A stretch of DNA of 64,000 nucleotides from Salinibacillus kushneri (lineage in GTDB: Bacteria > Bacillota > Bacilli > Bacillales > Alkalibacillaceae), in NCBI RefSeq assembly GCF_900111405.1, contig NZ_FOHJ01000008.1, positions 85,805 through 149,804 on the forward strand, in the 5' to 3' direction. This document shows, in pieces, positions 8,917-18,476 of the stretch (its first letter is position 1; the number at the start of each line of letters is the position of its first letter). The translations under genes and the position numbers were made by a program. The notes beneath the pieces are model-generated. The model was not told the origin of the DNA. It saw only the letters and a program-made list of their open reading frames with translations, and searched no databases.

Positions 8917-9588
8917 CTATTCTTTACCTAATTTCTTTTTCAAATCAGATAATTCATCATCTACATTACTGGATTTCTCAAGCTCATTAAATTCGTCATC
9001 CAGTGAACGGCTCTCAGAGGATAAGTCCTCGCTAGTTTCTGCTTCAGCTTCATATTTCAAAACCTTTTCTTCCATTCGCTCAAATCCTTGCTTGGACTCA
9101 TCATTACCAATTGAAGACATCGTTCGATTCATTTTCGTACGGGTTTTAGCTGATTCTGCGCGAGCTTTCAGTGTATCTTTTTTAAGCTTCATTTCACGAT
9201 ATTCATTCTTCATCTCGTCAAGCTTGGAACGGAGATTTTCTGAATCTTGTTTTGCTCGTTCCCAGGAAGCCTTCAATTGTTCAGCCTGCTGTTCATGGTT
9301 CTTCTTATCCTCAAGTGCTCGACGTGCCAGATCATCATTTCCTGCTTCAATAGCTGTCTCGGCTTGATCTTGACGTTTATCCACCATAGCTTGAGCATCA
9401 TCATATTTTCTTTTTAACATCTTCTCATTTGCAATTTGCTTAGCAATAGCACTTTCAGATTCCCGAATATCCTCTTCCATATCTCTCATAAATTGATCCA
9501 GCATCTTAACTGGATCTTCTGCCTTATCCAGCATAGAATTCAGCTCCGAACTAACAACGGTTTTCATGCGCTTAAAAAATTTAAACAT
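8917..9588 (-). CDS. pspA: PspA/IM30 family phage-shock protein
   Basis: 223 residues of almost continuous coiled coil, starting FKRMKTVVSSELNSMLDKAE, the PspA/IM30 N-terminal amphipathic helix plus helix 1. DPVKMLDQFMRDMEEDI is the family signature near residue 26. PspA proteins form ESCRT-III-like assemblies that protect the cytoplasmic membrane. AAAGGAGG precedes the ATG. It is followed by the DUF4247, DUF350 and spermidine-synthase-like genes and preceded by the DUF4178 gene, a neighbourhood known for this PspA subtype. Confidence 0.93.
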   Translation of the reverse strand: MFKFFKRMKTVVSSELNSMLDKAEDPVKMLDQFMRDMEEDIRESESAIAKQIANEKMLKRKYDDAQAMVDKRQDQAETAIEAGNDDLARRALEDKKNHEQQAEQLKASWERAKQDSENLRSKLDEMKNEYREMKLKKDTLKARAESAKTRTKMNRTMSSIGNDESKQGFERMEEKVLKYEAEAETSEDLSSESRSLDDEFNELEKSSNVDDELSDLKKKLGKE

Positions 9589-9619
9589 TCTAAAATCCTC
9601 CTTTATTTTATAAAGCTTG

Positions 9620-10138
9620 CTAATATGAACCTGCTATGATTTTTATTTCATATTCCTTTATTGGATAGCCCTTACTCACTTCTACTTCTGATCCCCAATT
9701 TTCTACACTTAAAAAATTTTCCTCATGCTCATCAATATAGTCTGCATAATGTACATTAAGACCACTCAATGACTCACTTCTTCCAAAACCTGAGACTTGT
9801 GCGTGGCCATCTTCCTTTAAGTGATAAGTAGCCCCTTCATACTCTAGAGTTTCAGGATAAGGATCTGAAACAGGAAACTGAATCTTTTTATATACTCCTA
9901 CTTCTAATTCATCATCCATTTCAGCAGACAACCAAATATAATTTCTTCCCTGGAGAAGTTGATATACCGTCCATTTGAATCCGGAATCACGATATTCAAT
10001 TTTTCCTACAACCTCATAATCTGTAAGATCATAAGAAACAATATCACCCACTTCCATATTTAGGACGGTTCTTTGCTTAATTTCTGGTTTTTGATCCTTC
10101 TTTCCAAAGAGTTTTGAAAAGATGCCCAAATCGTTCAC
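9620..10138 (-). CDS. DUF4178 family protein
   Basis: 172 residues, soluble, beta-rich, with the DUF4178-type core of short repeated strands (VGDIVSYDLTDYEVVGKIEY, WTVYQLLQGRNYIWLSAEMD). The start is GTG with GCGAGG directly upstream. It heads the PspA-type operon and the promoter for the whole group should lie in the about 200-base divergent gap to the peptidase gene. DUF4178 proteins are found with PspA, DUF350 and spermidine-synthase-like genes; their biochemical role is unknown. Confidence 0.85.
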   Translation of the reverse strand: MNDLGIFSKLFGKKDQKPEIKQRTVLNMEVGDIVSYDLTDYEVVGKIEYRDSGFKWTVYQLLQGRNYIWLSAEMDDELEVGVYKKIQFPVSDPYPETLEYEGATYHLKEDGHAQVSGFGRSESLSGLNVHYADYIDEHEENFLSVENWGSEVEVSKGYPIKEYEIKIIAGSY

Positions 10139-10336
10139 CTCGCTTTGCTGTGGTAAGGGGGTCTTATTGAATTTTATATTTGTAGTACGATTTTAGCCAT
10201 AAATAGGTTTCAACTTAACTAATTTTTTTACATGGAAAACGAAATCATCACAAAACAAAATTCCAGGATGGGCTAACAGGGTTACTTTATTTTTATTTTA
10301 ATCATTGATAAAGTCTAATTAGAAGGAGGATATATA

Positions 10337-11434
10337 ATGAATAATAGAATCAATCATCTATTGAATCAAATGAAACAGCATCAAATTGAGAGTGCGTTGA
10401 TTACATCAAAGGCTAATATTTATTATTTTTCTAATTACTTAACGGACCCACATGAAAGGTTAGTCGCCATATATGTGGATAGAAAGGGAAATGCTTTACT
10501 TATTCTACCTAAGATGGAAGAAGAGGATGCAAAAAGAGCCGGATGGTCTGGAGATTTATTATCATATAACGATGATACAAATCCTTGGACACTCTTTAAA
10601 AAATATGTAGAAGATACAAAACAAGTTCCAGGTCAAATGGCTGTTGAAAAGGGAGACTTATCATTGTCTCGCGGGGAAATAATCAGACAATCTTTCCCTG
10701 ACTCTGAGATTACAGATGTTTCAGAGCTTCTTAATCAACTACGAGTGATTAAGGATCAAAAGGAACTGAATTTGTTAAAACAAGCTGCACAGCTAGCTGA
10801 TTTTGGCGTAAAAACCGGTATTCAAGCCATTGAAGAAGGAAAAACGGAAATGGAAATTGTTGCAGATATTGAATATGCCTTGAAACGTGAAGGTGTGAGG
10901 GAAATGTCCTTTTCCACACTTGTCCTGACAGGTGATAAAACTTCATCCCCTCATGGAAACCCAGCCAGAAATACCGTTCAACCTGGTGATTTTGTTTTAT
11001 TTGATCTGGGTGTTGTGTATGAAGGGTACTGCTCTGATATCACAAGAACTGTCGCTTACAAGCACATAACCCCTAAACAAGAGGAAATATACAATACGGT
11101 GTTAAAGGCAGAAAAAGCAGCGATTGAAGCCTGTAAAGTTGGAAAGCCGGTAGGAGAACTAGATAAGACAGCGAGAAATTTGATTGATCAAGCAGGGTTT
11201 GGAGAGTATTTCATGCACCGTATCGGTCATGGATTAGGAATTGATGTTCATGAATATCCATCAATGAGCGGAAACAATTCTCTTCCATTGGAAGAAGGCA
11301 TGTGTTTTACCATCGAACCAGGTATTTATATTCCTGAGGTCGGTGGTGTCCGAATAGAAGATGATATTTTCATGACCAATAAGGGACCAGAAATTCTCAC
11401 ATCCTATCCTAAGGAATTACAAATTATCGGTTAG
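10337..11434 (+). CDS. M24 family Xaa-Pro peptidase
   Basis: 365 residues: a creatinase-type N-terminal domain (1-130) and a pita-bread catalytic domain. The five metal ligands can be seen in FVLFDLGVVYEGYCSDITRT (two Asp), HRIGHGLGIDVHEYP (His), FTIEPGIYIP (Glu) and GGVRIEDDIF (Glu). This fits a cytoplasmic proline dipeptidase/aminopeptidase that recycles proline-containing peptides. AGAAGGAGG precedes the ATG. Single gene with its own terminator, divergent from the DUF4178 operon. Confidence 0.92.
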   Translation: MNNRINHLLNQMKQHQIESALITSKANIYYFSNYLTDPHERLVAIYVDRKGNALLILPKMEEEDAKRAGWSGDLLSYNDDTNPWTLFKKYVEDTKQVPGQMAVEKGDLSLSRGEIIRQSFPDSEITDVSELLNQLRVIKDQKELNLLKQAAQLADFGVKTGIQAIEEGKTEMEIVADIEYALKREGVREMSFSTLVLTGDKTSSPHGNPARNTVQPGDFVLFDLGVVYEGYCSDITRTVAYKHITPKQEEIYNTVLKAEKAAIEACKVGKPVGELDKTARNLIDQAGFGEYFMHRIGHGLGIDVHEYPSMSGNNSLPLEEGMCFTIEPGIYIPEVGGVRIEDDIFMTNKGPEILTSYPKELQIIG

Positions 11435-11445
11435 TAACTAAGTTT

Positions 11446-11492
11446 GGGGCTGACATCAAAAAGATTCACTCTTTTGGTGTCAGCCCCTTTAG
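11446..11492. terminator. Bidirectional terminator between M24 peptidase and ald
   Basis: GGGGCTGACATCAAAA pairs with TTTTGGTGTCAGCCCC, one mismatch, then a short T-run. A strong 16-bp stem shared by two convergent genes. Confidence 0.9.
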
Positions 11493-11507
11493 CACATTAA
11501 CATGACC

Positions 11508-12623
11508 TTATTTTAATAAATTATCAGTATGTGAGTATTCTAATTGGTGAGCTTCTGCTACAGCCTCATAAGTTACATAACCTTTAAGCGTGTTAATTCC
11601 TTTTAGTAAGGCCTGATTATCGTTACAAGCCTGGTCATAACCTTTATTTGCAATTTGTAGTGCATAAGGAACTGTAACATTGGTTAATGCTATGGTAGAA
11701 GTCCTTGGTACTGCACCTGGCATATTGGCCACTGTATAATGTAAAACACCATGTTTTACAAAAGTCGGGTCATCATGTGTCGTAATTCGATCAGAGGTTT
11801 CTGCATTTCCTCCCTGATCAATGGCAACATCTACAATCACAGATCCATCCGTCATAGATTTAACCATGTCTTCTGTAATTAATTGAGGTGCTTTGGCGCC
11901 CGGGATTAAAACTGAACTAATCACTAAATCTGACTGAGTAACAGCTTCTTTAATATTCAGTGGATTAGACATTAAGGTATGAACCGAGTTACCAAAAATA
12001 TCATCCAATTCACGCAGACGCTCTGGGTTTAAATCAACAATGGTGACATCTGCACCTAAGCCAATGGAAATTTTCGCAGCATTTGTTCCCACGACGCCAC
12101 CACCGATAATTGTCACCTTTCCACGGCTTACTCCTGGAACTCCGCCTAACAGAATTCCCTTTCCGCCTTTGGACTTTTCTAAAAACTGAACACCACTCTG
12201 GGCTGCCATTCTCCCTGCTACTTCACTCATTGGTGTGAGAAGAGGCAATGAACCATTTTTTGTTTGAACCGTTTCATAAGCGATTCCCACTACCTTACTA
12301 TCAATTAAAGCTTTTGTTAATTCAGGCTCAGCAGCCAAGTGAAGATATGTAAATAAAATTAAGCCTTCATAAAAATACCCATATTCTTCTGGTAATGGTT
12401 CTTTTACTTTCATGACCATTTCTTTATTCCATGCTTCTTCCGCATTCGGAACAATGGTAGCTCCTGCTTTTTCATACTCTTCATCGGTAAAACCTGATCC
12501 CATACCGGCATTGGTTTCAATGTACACTTGATGTCCAGCATCTCGTAATGCTAATACACCGGCTGGAGTTAAGGCTACGCGATTTTCATTATTTTTTATT
12601 TCTTTTGGTACTGCAATTTTCAT
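11508..12623 (-). CDS. ald: Alanine dehydrogenase
   Basis: About 371 residues. It begins [20 protein letters not shown], the Ald substrate-binding signature, and carries the NAD-binding [20 protein letters not shown] near residue 170. A four-codon longer start exists at 12623+12, but AAGGAGGA spacing favours the ATG used here. Ald converts L-alanine to pyruvate and ammonia with NAD; in Bacillus it feeds sporulation and spore germination energy metabolism. The catalytic Lys/His region ([26 protein letters not shown]) is intact. Confidence 0.96.
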   Translation of the reverse strand: MKIAVPKEIKNNENRVALTPAGVLALRDAGHQVYIETNAGMGSGFTDEEYEKAGATIVPNAEEAWNKEMVMKVKEPLPEEYGYFYEGLILFTYLHLAAEPELTKALIDSKVVGIAYETVQTKNGSLPLLTPMSEVAGRMAAQSGVQFLEKSKGGKGILLGGVPGVSRGKVTIIGGGVVGTNAAKISIGLGADVTIVDLNPERLRELDDIFGNSVHTLMSNPLNIKEAVTQSDLVISSVLIPGAKAPQLITEDMVKSMTDGSVIVDVAIDQGGNAETSDRITTHDDPTFVKHGVLHYTVANMPGAVPRTSTIALTNVTVPYALQIANKGYDQACNDNQALLKGINTLKGYVTYEAVAEAHQLEYSHTDNLLK

Positions 12624-12760
12624 ATTTACCTTCATTCCTCCTTGCCTTACTTCTATTTCATTCTAGCTTACCATAATGGCCTGTTTCTTAACATATAATA
12701 ATTTGTGTAAGCCCTTACATTATATATAGTCTATCAGTTTCTTCTGCAAAAATAAATAGA

Positions 12761-13519
12761 TTATAAATGACGATGAATAACGTCCATTCCACCGTTCACA
12801 TCCACAATAGAACCCGTAATCATATCAGAAGAATCTTCACACAAAAATAAAATGGTTCTGGCTATATCTTCACCCGTTCCCGAACGTCCAATCGGTGTGT
12901 TCTCATCAAAAGACTCCCGACTTTCAGATATACTAGCTTCTTTCATTTTTCCAGTGATGTTGCCTGGACATACCATATTTGATGTAATTCCGTGTTCAGC
13001 TTCTTCATATGCAATTGTTTTAGTTAAGGAAACAAGTCCTACTTTTGCAGCACTAAAAGCAGACCTGTAAATCCATCCTGGTGCATCTGCTGCTCCTTGA
13101 AATCCATAATTAATAATACGCCCAAAATGCTGGTCTCTCATAATTGGCAATACTTGTTTTAATAGGTAAAAGACAGCATCAAGATTCCCTCTTATCATTT
13201 GATTCCATTCTTCCATTTCATAATCTGCTAACTTTTTTCGTTCAAAAATATAAGGACCTGCATTATTAATAAGCAAATCAATTCGTCCAAAGCGTTCCAT
13301 AGCACACTTAACAATTCGGGATAATTGATCTGGGTCCTGAACATCGGCTTGTACTATTTGCAGACGGTCCTGGCAGGATTTATATTGGTCAGCTAATTCA
13401 TCAGCTTTTGCTTTATCGCTGCGATAAGTGGCCGTTACTGAGTACCCCTTTTCTAAAAGGGATTCGGTTACTTTTTTCCCTAATCCCTTTGTTCCCGCTG
13501 TGATAATGGCATGTCTCAT
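12761..13519 (-). CDS. SDR-family oxidoreductase (YtkK-like)
   Basis: About 252 residues from the ATG at 13519, chosen because GGAGG lies 7 bases upstream. It has the Rossmann start ITAGTKGLGKKV, INNAG near residue 80 and the C-terminal substrate loop NITGKMKEAS. At the place where classical SDRs have Y-x-x-x-K the sequence reads FSAAK (a Tyr lies five positions earlier, in WIYRSAF), so the canonical catalytic Tyr may be missing. The gene sits near ald, as B. subtilis ytkK does near its neighbours. Substrate unknown. Confidence 0.82.
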   Translation of the reverse strand: MRHAIITAGTKGLGKKVTESLLEKGYSVTATYRSDKAKADELADQYKSCQDRLQIVQADVQDPDQLSRIVKCAMERFGRIDLLINNAGPYIFERKKLADYEMEEWNQMIRGNLDAVFYLLKQVLPIMRDQHFGRIINYGFQGAADAPGWIYRSAFSAAKVGLVSLTKTIAYEEAEHGITSNMVCPGNITGKMKEASISESRESFDENTPIGRSGTGEDIARTILFLCEDSSDMITGSIVDVNGGMDVIHRHL

Positions 13520-13597
13520 ATTCATCCTCCATATTTCCTTAATCGCAATTTCCAAAATTCATCTTTATATTCTTATTTTACCATCATTAATAAGAGA

Positions 13598-13645
13598 TAG
13601 AAAAATAAGTGCACCTCCTTGTTTATCACAAGGAAGTACACGGTC
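13598..13645 (-). terminator. Terminator of the 49-residue gene
   Basis: On the reverse strand GTGTACTTCCTTG pairs with CAAGGAGGTGCAC (mismatches) and TTATTTTTC follows. Confidence 0.75.
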
Positions 13646-13654
13646 TAAAACCAG

Positions 13655-13804
13655 TTAGAAACGATCTGTACGCTTTTGTGATTCACGTGTCTCGTTAGCT
13701 CGTTTATCCATTTCCGGTTCCAAAAAACCACTTTGATAGCTCTCTGTTATTTGTTTGGTTACAAGCTTTTCATTTTGGATTTCTCTGCCCCTTTTTTGGT
13801 CCAT
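13655..13804 (-). CDS. Small charged protein of 49 residues, unknown
   Basis: A short ORF with a perfect GGAGGTGGG ribosome site 4 bases before the ATG and a terminator right after the stop. It encodes a highly polar 49-residue product starting MDQKRGREIQ and ending ESQKRTDRF, with no hydrophobic core. The composition (K, R, E, Q, N) and size resemble small spore-associated or intrinsically disordered proteins of Bacillaceae, but I cannot assign a family. Being bracketed by its own ribosome site and terminator supports a real gene. Confidence 0.72.
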   Translation of the reverse strand: MDQKRGREIQNEKLVTKQITESYQSGFLEPEMDKRANETRESQKRTDRF

Positions 13805-13945
13805 CTTCCCACCTCCTTTATCCTTAGCCTTTCATAAACATACCCAGAACTATCAGCCCATTTTCTGTCAGACCATTTATAACCACGTTAGCATTAAAAA
13901 TTTTTTGCATGGAGGATAATAAACAAATGAGGTAGGTGGTTGTAG

Positions 13946-14026
13946 ATGAATAAACTAATCAGACCATTGGCCTTTCCTGCAATTTTATCCACTGAGCTCC
14001 CGCTTTATTTTGTTCTAATACTATAA
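13946..14026 (+). CDS. Candidate 26-residue hydrophobic peptide
   Basis: ATG at 13946 with GAGGTAGGTGG 7 bases upstream opens a 26-codon frame: MNKLIRPLAF, then a hydrophobic stretch ending LPLYFVLIL. A strong terminator follows two bases after the stop. The layout (ribosome site, basic N-terminus, hydrophobic body, terminator) is that of a small membrane peptide gene. It could also be chance; no homologue is known to me. Confidence 0.4.
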   Translation: MNKLIRPLAFPAILSTELPLYFVLIL

Positions 14027-14027
14027 A

Positions 14028-14064
14028 AAGGAATGGCCTACACAACGTAAGCCATCCCTTTTTA
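14028..14064. terminator. Bidirectional terminator (ackA and the 26-codon ORF)
   Basis: GGAATGGCCTAC pairs with GTAAGCCATCCC, with T-runs on both strands. Confidence 0.85.
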
Positions 14065-14114
14065 AAACTCTTTGGTTTTATTTCCTGAGAAATAAGTTTA
14101 TGGTGTAAGGAAAC

Positions 14115-15305
14115 TTAAATGTTTGTCAAACGAACCGTATCTCGGGCAATCATTACCTCTTCATTGGTAGGAATTACAATAACTTTTACAGGAGAATGGG
14201 GATAACTAACAAATGTTTCCTTCCCGCGCACATTGTTTAATTTTGAATCCCAATAAACACCCATAAATTCTAATCCCTTTAAGACACGTTCGCGAATGGT
14301 TGTACTATTTTCACCAACTCCAGCAGTAAATATAATAGCATCTACACCAGACATTCTTGCTGCATAGGAGCCAAGGTATTTATGGATACGACCAGCAAAA
14401 ACATCAAGAGCTAAACCGGCACGACGGTCTCCTTCTTTTTCCTTTTCTTCAATATCTCTTAAGTCACTGGAAAATCCTGATAAAGCTAACATACCACTTT
14501 CTTTATTTAACACATTGATAACCTCATCAGCACTCTTACCTGTTTTTTCCATAATAAATGGGATAAGAGCTGGGTCAATATTACCTGAACGTGTACCCAT
14601 TGTTACACCCGCTAATGGTGTGAAGCCCATAGATGTATCGATGGATTTTCCACCCTCGATAGCAGCTATGCTTGCACCATTTCCTAAGTGACAGGAAATT
14701 AGGCGAAGGTTTTCCAGTGGTATATTTAATAGCTCTGACGCCCTTTGGGATACGTATTTATGGGATGTACCATGGAAACCATATTTACGAATTCCATATT
14801 TTTCATAATATTCATAAGGTAAGCTATATAAGTAAGATTGCTCAGGCATTGTTTGATGGAAAGCTGTATCAAAGACTGCAACAGCAGGTGTCTCTGGTAA
14901 AATTTCCTGGAAAGCCCTTATTCCCACTAAATTAGCCGGATTATGAAGTGGAGCTAATTCTGATACATCTTCAATCTCTTGTAAAACCTCATCCGTAATC
15001 AATACTGAATCACTAAATTTCTCTCCCCCATGTACAACGCGGTGTCCAATCGCTTGAATTTCGTCATAGGATTGAATGACACCTGTATTAAGGAGTTTCT
15101 CTAATAGTATTTTAACCGCTACTTCATGATTAGCGATATCCTTTGTTTCAGTATTCTTATTACCATCTACTTCAATTGTGAAGACGGAATCATTTAATCC
15201 GATTCTCTCCACAAGACCTTTTGTTAACACGTTTTCATCTGGCATTTCGATTAATTGAAACTTTAACGAAGAGCTGCCAGCATTAATAGCTAACACTTTA
15301 TTCAC
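14115..15305 (-). CDS. ackA: Acetate kinase
   Basis: About 396 residues. The start is best placed at the GTG at 15305 ([20 protein letters not shown]), because GGGGAG then has normal spacing. ASKHA-family motifs are visible: [38 protein letters not shown] and FTAGVGENS. AckA makes acetate and ATP from acetyl phosphate and is central to overflow metabolism. It follows ytxK and tpx in the B. subtilis order. A 160-base gap upstream probably carries its promoter. Confidence 0.97.
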   Translation of the reverse strand: MNKVLAINAGSSSLKFQLIEMPDENVLTKGLVERIGLNDSVFTIEVDGNKNTETKDIANHEVAVKILLEKLLNTGVIQSYDEIQAIGHRVVHGGEKFSDSVLITDEVLQEIEDVSELAPLHNPANLVGIRAFQEILPETPAVAVFDTAFHQTMPEQSYLYSLPYEYYEKYGIRKYGFHGTSHKYVSQRASELLNIPLENLRLISCHLGNGASIAAIEGGKSIDTSMGFTPLAGVTMGTRSGNIDPALIPFIMEKTGKSADEVINVLNKESGMLALSGFSSDLRDIEEKEKEGDRRAGLALDVFAGRIHKYLGSYAARMSGVDAIIFTAGVGENSTTIRERVLKGLEFMGVYWDSKLNNVRGKETFVSYPHSPVKVIVIPTNEEVMIARDTVRLTNI

Positions 15306-15485
15306 AGTACTCAACTCCCCTTGTATTTAAAAAGTCAATATTACCATCCCATTTAACTTCCTTCCATTGACAAGGTCGCGTTAAACAGAAGATTTAATAT
15401 ACTTATCTACCATACATACTTTAAAATACTGAAATCTTAAGCACAAGGAAGAACTTTTGTTGAGTACGCTTTCACCCGAATGTTT

Positions 15486-16472
15486 TTATTTTCTGTCATT
15501 TTTGAACCATTGGTCAATTTCATTCAACGTTTTGTCCATCGCATGTACATCTTTAAATGATGGAAGTTGAGCCATTAATACTTTGTCCGGATTAGATGTT
15601 TGAATTCCTTTCTTCTGCAGGATAAAAATACTTTTAGCATTCTTTTCATTTGTGAACATGGATAAAGGTAGTTGTAAAATCCCTTGAATATGAGCGTGTT
15701 CGTTTAAGAATTCATGCAGTTTATCTGATTGATCACTATCAAACAAGAAATTAGGTATTAATAAAAAGAGATGTCCACCTGCTAAAGTATAGTGTAAGGC
15801 TTGTTCAATAAAAAGATGATGAGCATAAGAATGCTGTTCACCCTCAGCACTTAATTGATAGGATTTGGCATTCTCATCATCAGGGTAATAGCCCACAGGC
15901 AAATCAGATACAACCACATCAACAGGTTCAAGTAATAAGTCTCTTAGGCTATCCTGATGAAAAAGCTCAATTTCATGCTCTTGTAAATTTGCGTTCATAT
16001 AAGCAAGCTCGACTAGTGTAGGATCAACTTCACTTCCGTATGCCTCTATCTTTTGTGAAAGCTGATTGATAACACCTGTAAGCAAATTACCACTTCCACA
16101 GGCAGGGTCAAAAATTCGCAGTTCTTTTTTATTGCCCATAAATTTAGTAACAAGATAACCCATAAAAATAGCTACTGCATCAGGTGTAATATAATGCTGC
16201 TGTTGAGTAGCTCCTTTCATTCCTTTTAATATCGCCAATTGTAATGCCTTTCTAATTTCCTCTTTTGAATATTCATTTAAATTTGCTGCTTTGATTTGAT
16301 TAAGTAAAGTTTGCTTTAGTGGCTCCTCAATCTCATCTGCAACACCTTCACTAAATAATAGTCCGCATGCTTCTACTAAACCATCTAAATAAGGAACTTT
16401 CTCTTCTTTTTCAATGATTGTTGTCGTTTCGTCAAACCATGCAAATAATTTCTCTACTTTTTCCTGATCCAT
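15486..16472 (-). CDS. ytxK: YtxK, class I SAM-dependent methyltransferase-like protein
   Basis: 328 residues resembling the N6-adenine methyltransferase subunit of type I systems. The SAM-binding motif FDPACGSGNLLTGV lies near residue 120 and the catalytic-position motif reads DLPVGYYPDD (near 185) instead of NPPY. No specificity subunit is present. YtxK is conserved beside tpx and ackA in Bacillus; its substrate is not known to me. ATG with GAGGGATAGG upstream. Confidence 0.88.
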   Translation of the reverse strand: MDQEKVEKLFAWFDETTTIIEKEEKVPYLDGLVEACGLLFSEGVADEIEEPLKQTLLNQIKAANLNEYSKEEIRKALQLAILKGMKGATQQQHYITPDAVAIFMGYLVTKFMGNKKELRIFDPACGSGNLLTGVINQLSQKIEAYGSEVDPTLVELAYMNANLQEHEIELFHQDSLRDLLLEPVDVVVSDLPVGYYPDDENAKSYQLSAEGEQHSYAHHLFIEQALHYTLAGGHLFLLIPNFLFDSDQSDKLHEFLNEHAHIQGILQLPLSMFTNEKNAKSIFILQKKGIQTSNPDKVLMAQLPSFKDVHAMDKTLNEIDQWFKNDRK

Positions 16473-16516
16473 ATCCTATCCCTCAATTCACTTCTAATTC
16501 TATGTATGATGACAGA

Positions 16517-16550
16517 CCAACTCCCGGCCTTTTTAGAGCCGGGAGTCATT
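16517..16550. terminator. Strong hairpin after tpx
   Basis: ACTCCCGGC pairs perfectly with GCCGGGAGT around an A/T loop. T residues follow only on the forward strand, so its action on reverse tpx transcripts is uncertain. Confidence 0.6.
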
Positions 16551-16555
16551 TTTAC

Positions 16556-17050
16556 TTATGCTTCTTTGGCTGCTTTTAAAGCGGACTCATAGTCAGGATG
16601 GTTCGTTGCCTCAGATACATATTCTACGTATGTAACTTCATTGTTTTCGTTAACTACAAATACCGCCCTAGCCAATAAACGCAGCTCTTCGATTAATACA
16701 CCATAGGCTTGACCTAACGATGCATCACGATGATCAGATAAAGTTACGACATTTTCAACTCCGGCTGCTCCACACCAGCGTTTTTGTGCAAATGGAAGAT
16801 CCATACTTACCGTAAGAATTGTGACATCTTCAAGATTATTTGCCTCTTCATTAAAACGGCGGATTTCTGCATCACATACGCCTGTATCCAGGGATGGAAC
16901 AGTCGTAATTAGTTTTTTTCCTGCGAAGTCTTTTAATGATTTCTCCTCCAGGTCATTGCTTAAAACCGTAAAATCAGGAGCTTGATCTCCTGCCTTTACT
17001 TCCTCACCAATGAGTGTTACAGGATTATTCTGAAAAGTAATATTTGGCAT
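16556..17050 (-). CDS. tpx: Thiol peroxidase Tpx
   Basis: 164 residues, a peroxiredoxin of the Tpx class. The peroxidatic cysteine is in [16 protein letters not shown] (about residue 58) and the resolving cysteine in [12 protein letters not shown] (about 92), an atypical 2-Cys arrangement. The enzyme reduces lipid and hydrogen peroxides with thioredoxin in the cytoplasm. AGGAGGAG precedes the ATG. The order ytfJ-tpx-ytxK-ackA on the same strand matches B. subtilis. Confidence 0.97.
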   Translation of the reverse strand: MPNITFQNNPVTLIGEEVKAGDQAPDFTVLSNDLEEKSLKDFAGKKLITTVPSLDTGVCDAEIRRFNEEANNLEDVTILTVSMDLPFAQKRWCGAAGVENVVTLSDHRDASLGQAYGVLIEELRLLARAVFVVNENNEVTYVEYVSEATNHPDYESALKAAKEA

Positions 17051-17124
17051 CCAGCTCTCCTCCTCTTTAAAAATATCTCTATCAATATTATGAAGGCATG
17101 ATGTTCATTTGTCTAATCATAAAC

Positions 17125-17691
17125 CTATAATGTATCTGGAGGAGTTTGATCGCTTCCCTCTTCCTTTTTATTTTCATCGTCACTTTGTTTCTTTTGTTGC
17201 TCATCTTTTTGCTTATTGTCCTGCTCCTTCTTTTTGTCTCCTTTTTTCTTATCACCATCGAAAGCGTTTATTTGGGACTTTAATAAACTTTGAATTTTAT
17301 CGACAGCTTGTGGAGCTAAATCAAGAATTCGTTCATAAAGGTGAGTTTGCTGATCTAAATGTACCATTTGCGCTCCATTTTCATTTACAATAACAAAAGC
17401 AATCGGCGTAATCGAAACACCTCCACCACTTCCACCACCAAACGGAAGACTTCCACTGCTACCACTTTCACTGTCACTCTCATCCTCGGAATCAGCTTGA
17501 GATTTTTGTTGCTTGGAATTAAATTCACTTCCACCTGCAGCAAAACCAAATCCAACCTTTGAAACGGGTAAGATGACCGTCTTTCCATCAGGCGTTTGTA
17601 TAGGATCTCCAATGATGGTGTTTACATCAACCATCTCTTTTAAATTTTCCATCGCTGTTGTCATAAGGCCTTGAATTGGATGTTCTGACAT
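17125..17691 (-). CDS. ytfJ: Sporulation protein YtfJ (GerW family)
   Basis: 188 residues. The conserved YtfJ core (about 1-130) includes MTTAMENLKEMVDVNTIIGD, the glycine loop GFGFAAGGSEF and SLPFGGGSGGGVSITPIAFV. The last 55 residues are an unusually long Lys/Asp/Gln-rich tail, probably disordered. YtfJ is needed for GerB-type spore germination in Bacillus. GAAAGGAG precedes the ATG, and it lies 40 bases from ytfI, so the two form an operon. Confidence 0.93.
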   Translation of the reverse strand: MSEHPIQGLMTTAMENLKEMVDVNTIIGDPIQTPDGKTVILPVSKVGFGFAAGGSEFNSKQQKSQADSEDESDSESGSSGSLPFGGGSGGGVSITPIAFVIVNENGAQMVHLDQQTHLYERILDLAPQAVDKIQSLLKSQINAFDGDKKKGDKKKEQDNKQKDEQQKKQSDDENKKEEGSDQTPPDTL

Positions 17692-17731
17692 ATTTGGACT
17701 CCTTTCTTACCTATTCTTTTCCCTTCATTTT

Positions 17732-18340
17732 TCACTCTGATTTTAGTTTCCGAGCAATTTTCAGGATGGCGTACATAGCTTGCCCAATTCTAAATGAAAA
17801 CATGCACTCAAGGTGTGTATAGATCATGTCTCGTTGGAAGTTTGGCTGAATATAAATTTGCAGGGGAGTTGATACTCTCATATGCTGGTTCATTATACCT
17901 GTTAAACTTCCTTTCACACTCCATAATAGGCCTGAAATCATTCCGGTGAAACTGGCATCATTTTCAATTCCTATTTGGGTATCCCAATAAAAATTAGAAA
18001 CTTTTATTTTGCTTACGAAGTTTTTTATGACAGGAAACAACTGCTGTATGGTATGAAAACCGTTTTTTGCCTGTAAGAAACGATTAAAAAACCCTTTTCT
18101 CTCCCCATTCTGTTTTTCGTCCGGAAAAGATGGCATAGCTTTGCTTTGATTCATATCTTCCAGTAACATTTCACGATGAATACGGATGAACTTCCATATT
18201 TGCAAATGGATGTTTAAATAGTCTTTATCCTGCTTATGGGTATAGGTAACGGATATGTAAAGTCTTGTACACAACAAAGACATAATGAGTAAAATCAAAA
18301 TTGCCAGGATAATTAGGATTAGGGCCCACCAGTTCACCAT
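17732..18340 (-). CDS. ytfI: YtfI, DUF2953 membrane protein
   Basis: About 202 residues from the ATG at 18340 (GAGGTGAGT upstream; the GTG three bases later is an alternative). One N-terminal membrane segment (LILIILAILILLIMSLL) is followed by a mixed region with the DUF2953 features VSNFYWDTQIGIENDASFTG and IYIQPNFQRDMIYTHLECMF. Paired with ytfJ as in other Bacillus; YtfI and YtfJ are both spore-related. Function of the domain unknown. Confidence 0.85.
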   Translation of the reverse strand: MVNWWALILIILAILILLIMSLLCTRLYISVTYTHKQDKDYLNIHLQIWKFIRIHREMLLEDMNQSKAMPSFPDEKQNGERKGFFNRFLQAKNGFHTIQQLFPVIKNFVSKIKVSNFYWDTQIGIENDASFTGMISGLLWSVKGSLTGIMNQHMRVSTPLQIYIQPNFQRDMIYTHLECMFSFRIGQAMYAILKIARKLKSE

Positions 18341-18476
18341 ACTCACCTCTTTACTATTCTTTTCCAATCCAGGTTAATTTAAACTTTTGTCCCTTTTATT
18401 TTAGGCTCAATCTGATGAAATGGTGTATGATGAAGGAAAGAGAATTTATGAAACGGTGAAAAAAGGGGGATTTCTA

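Noticed and set aside
9092..9367. Forward ORF opposite the pspA-like gene
   Set aside because: Serine-rich shadow of the coiled-coil coding strand, no ribosome site.
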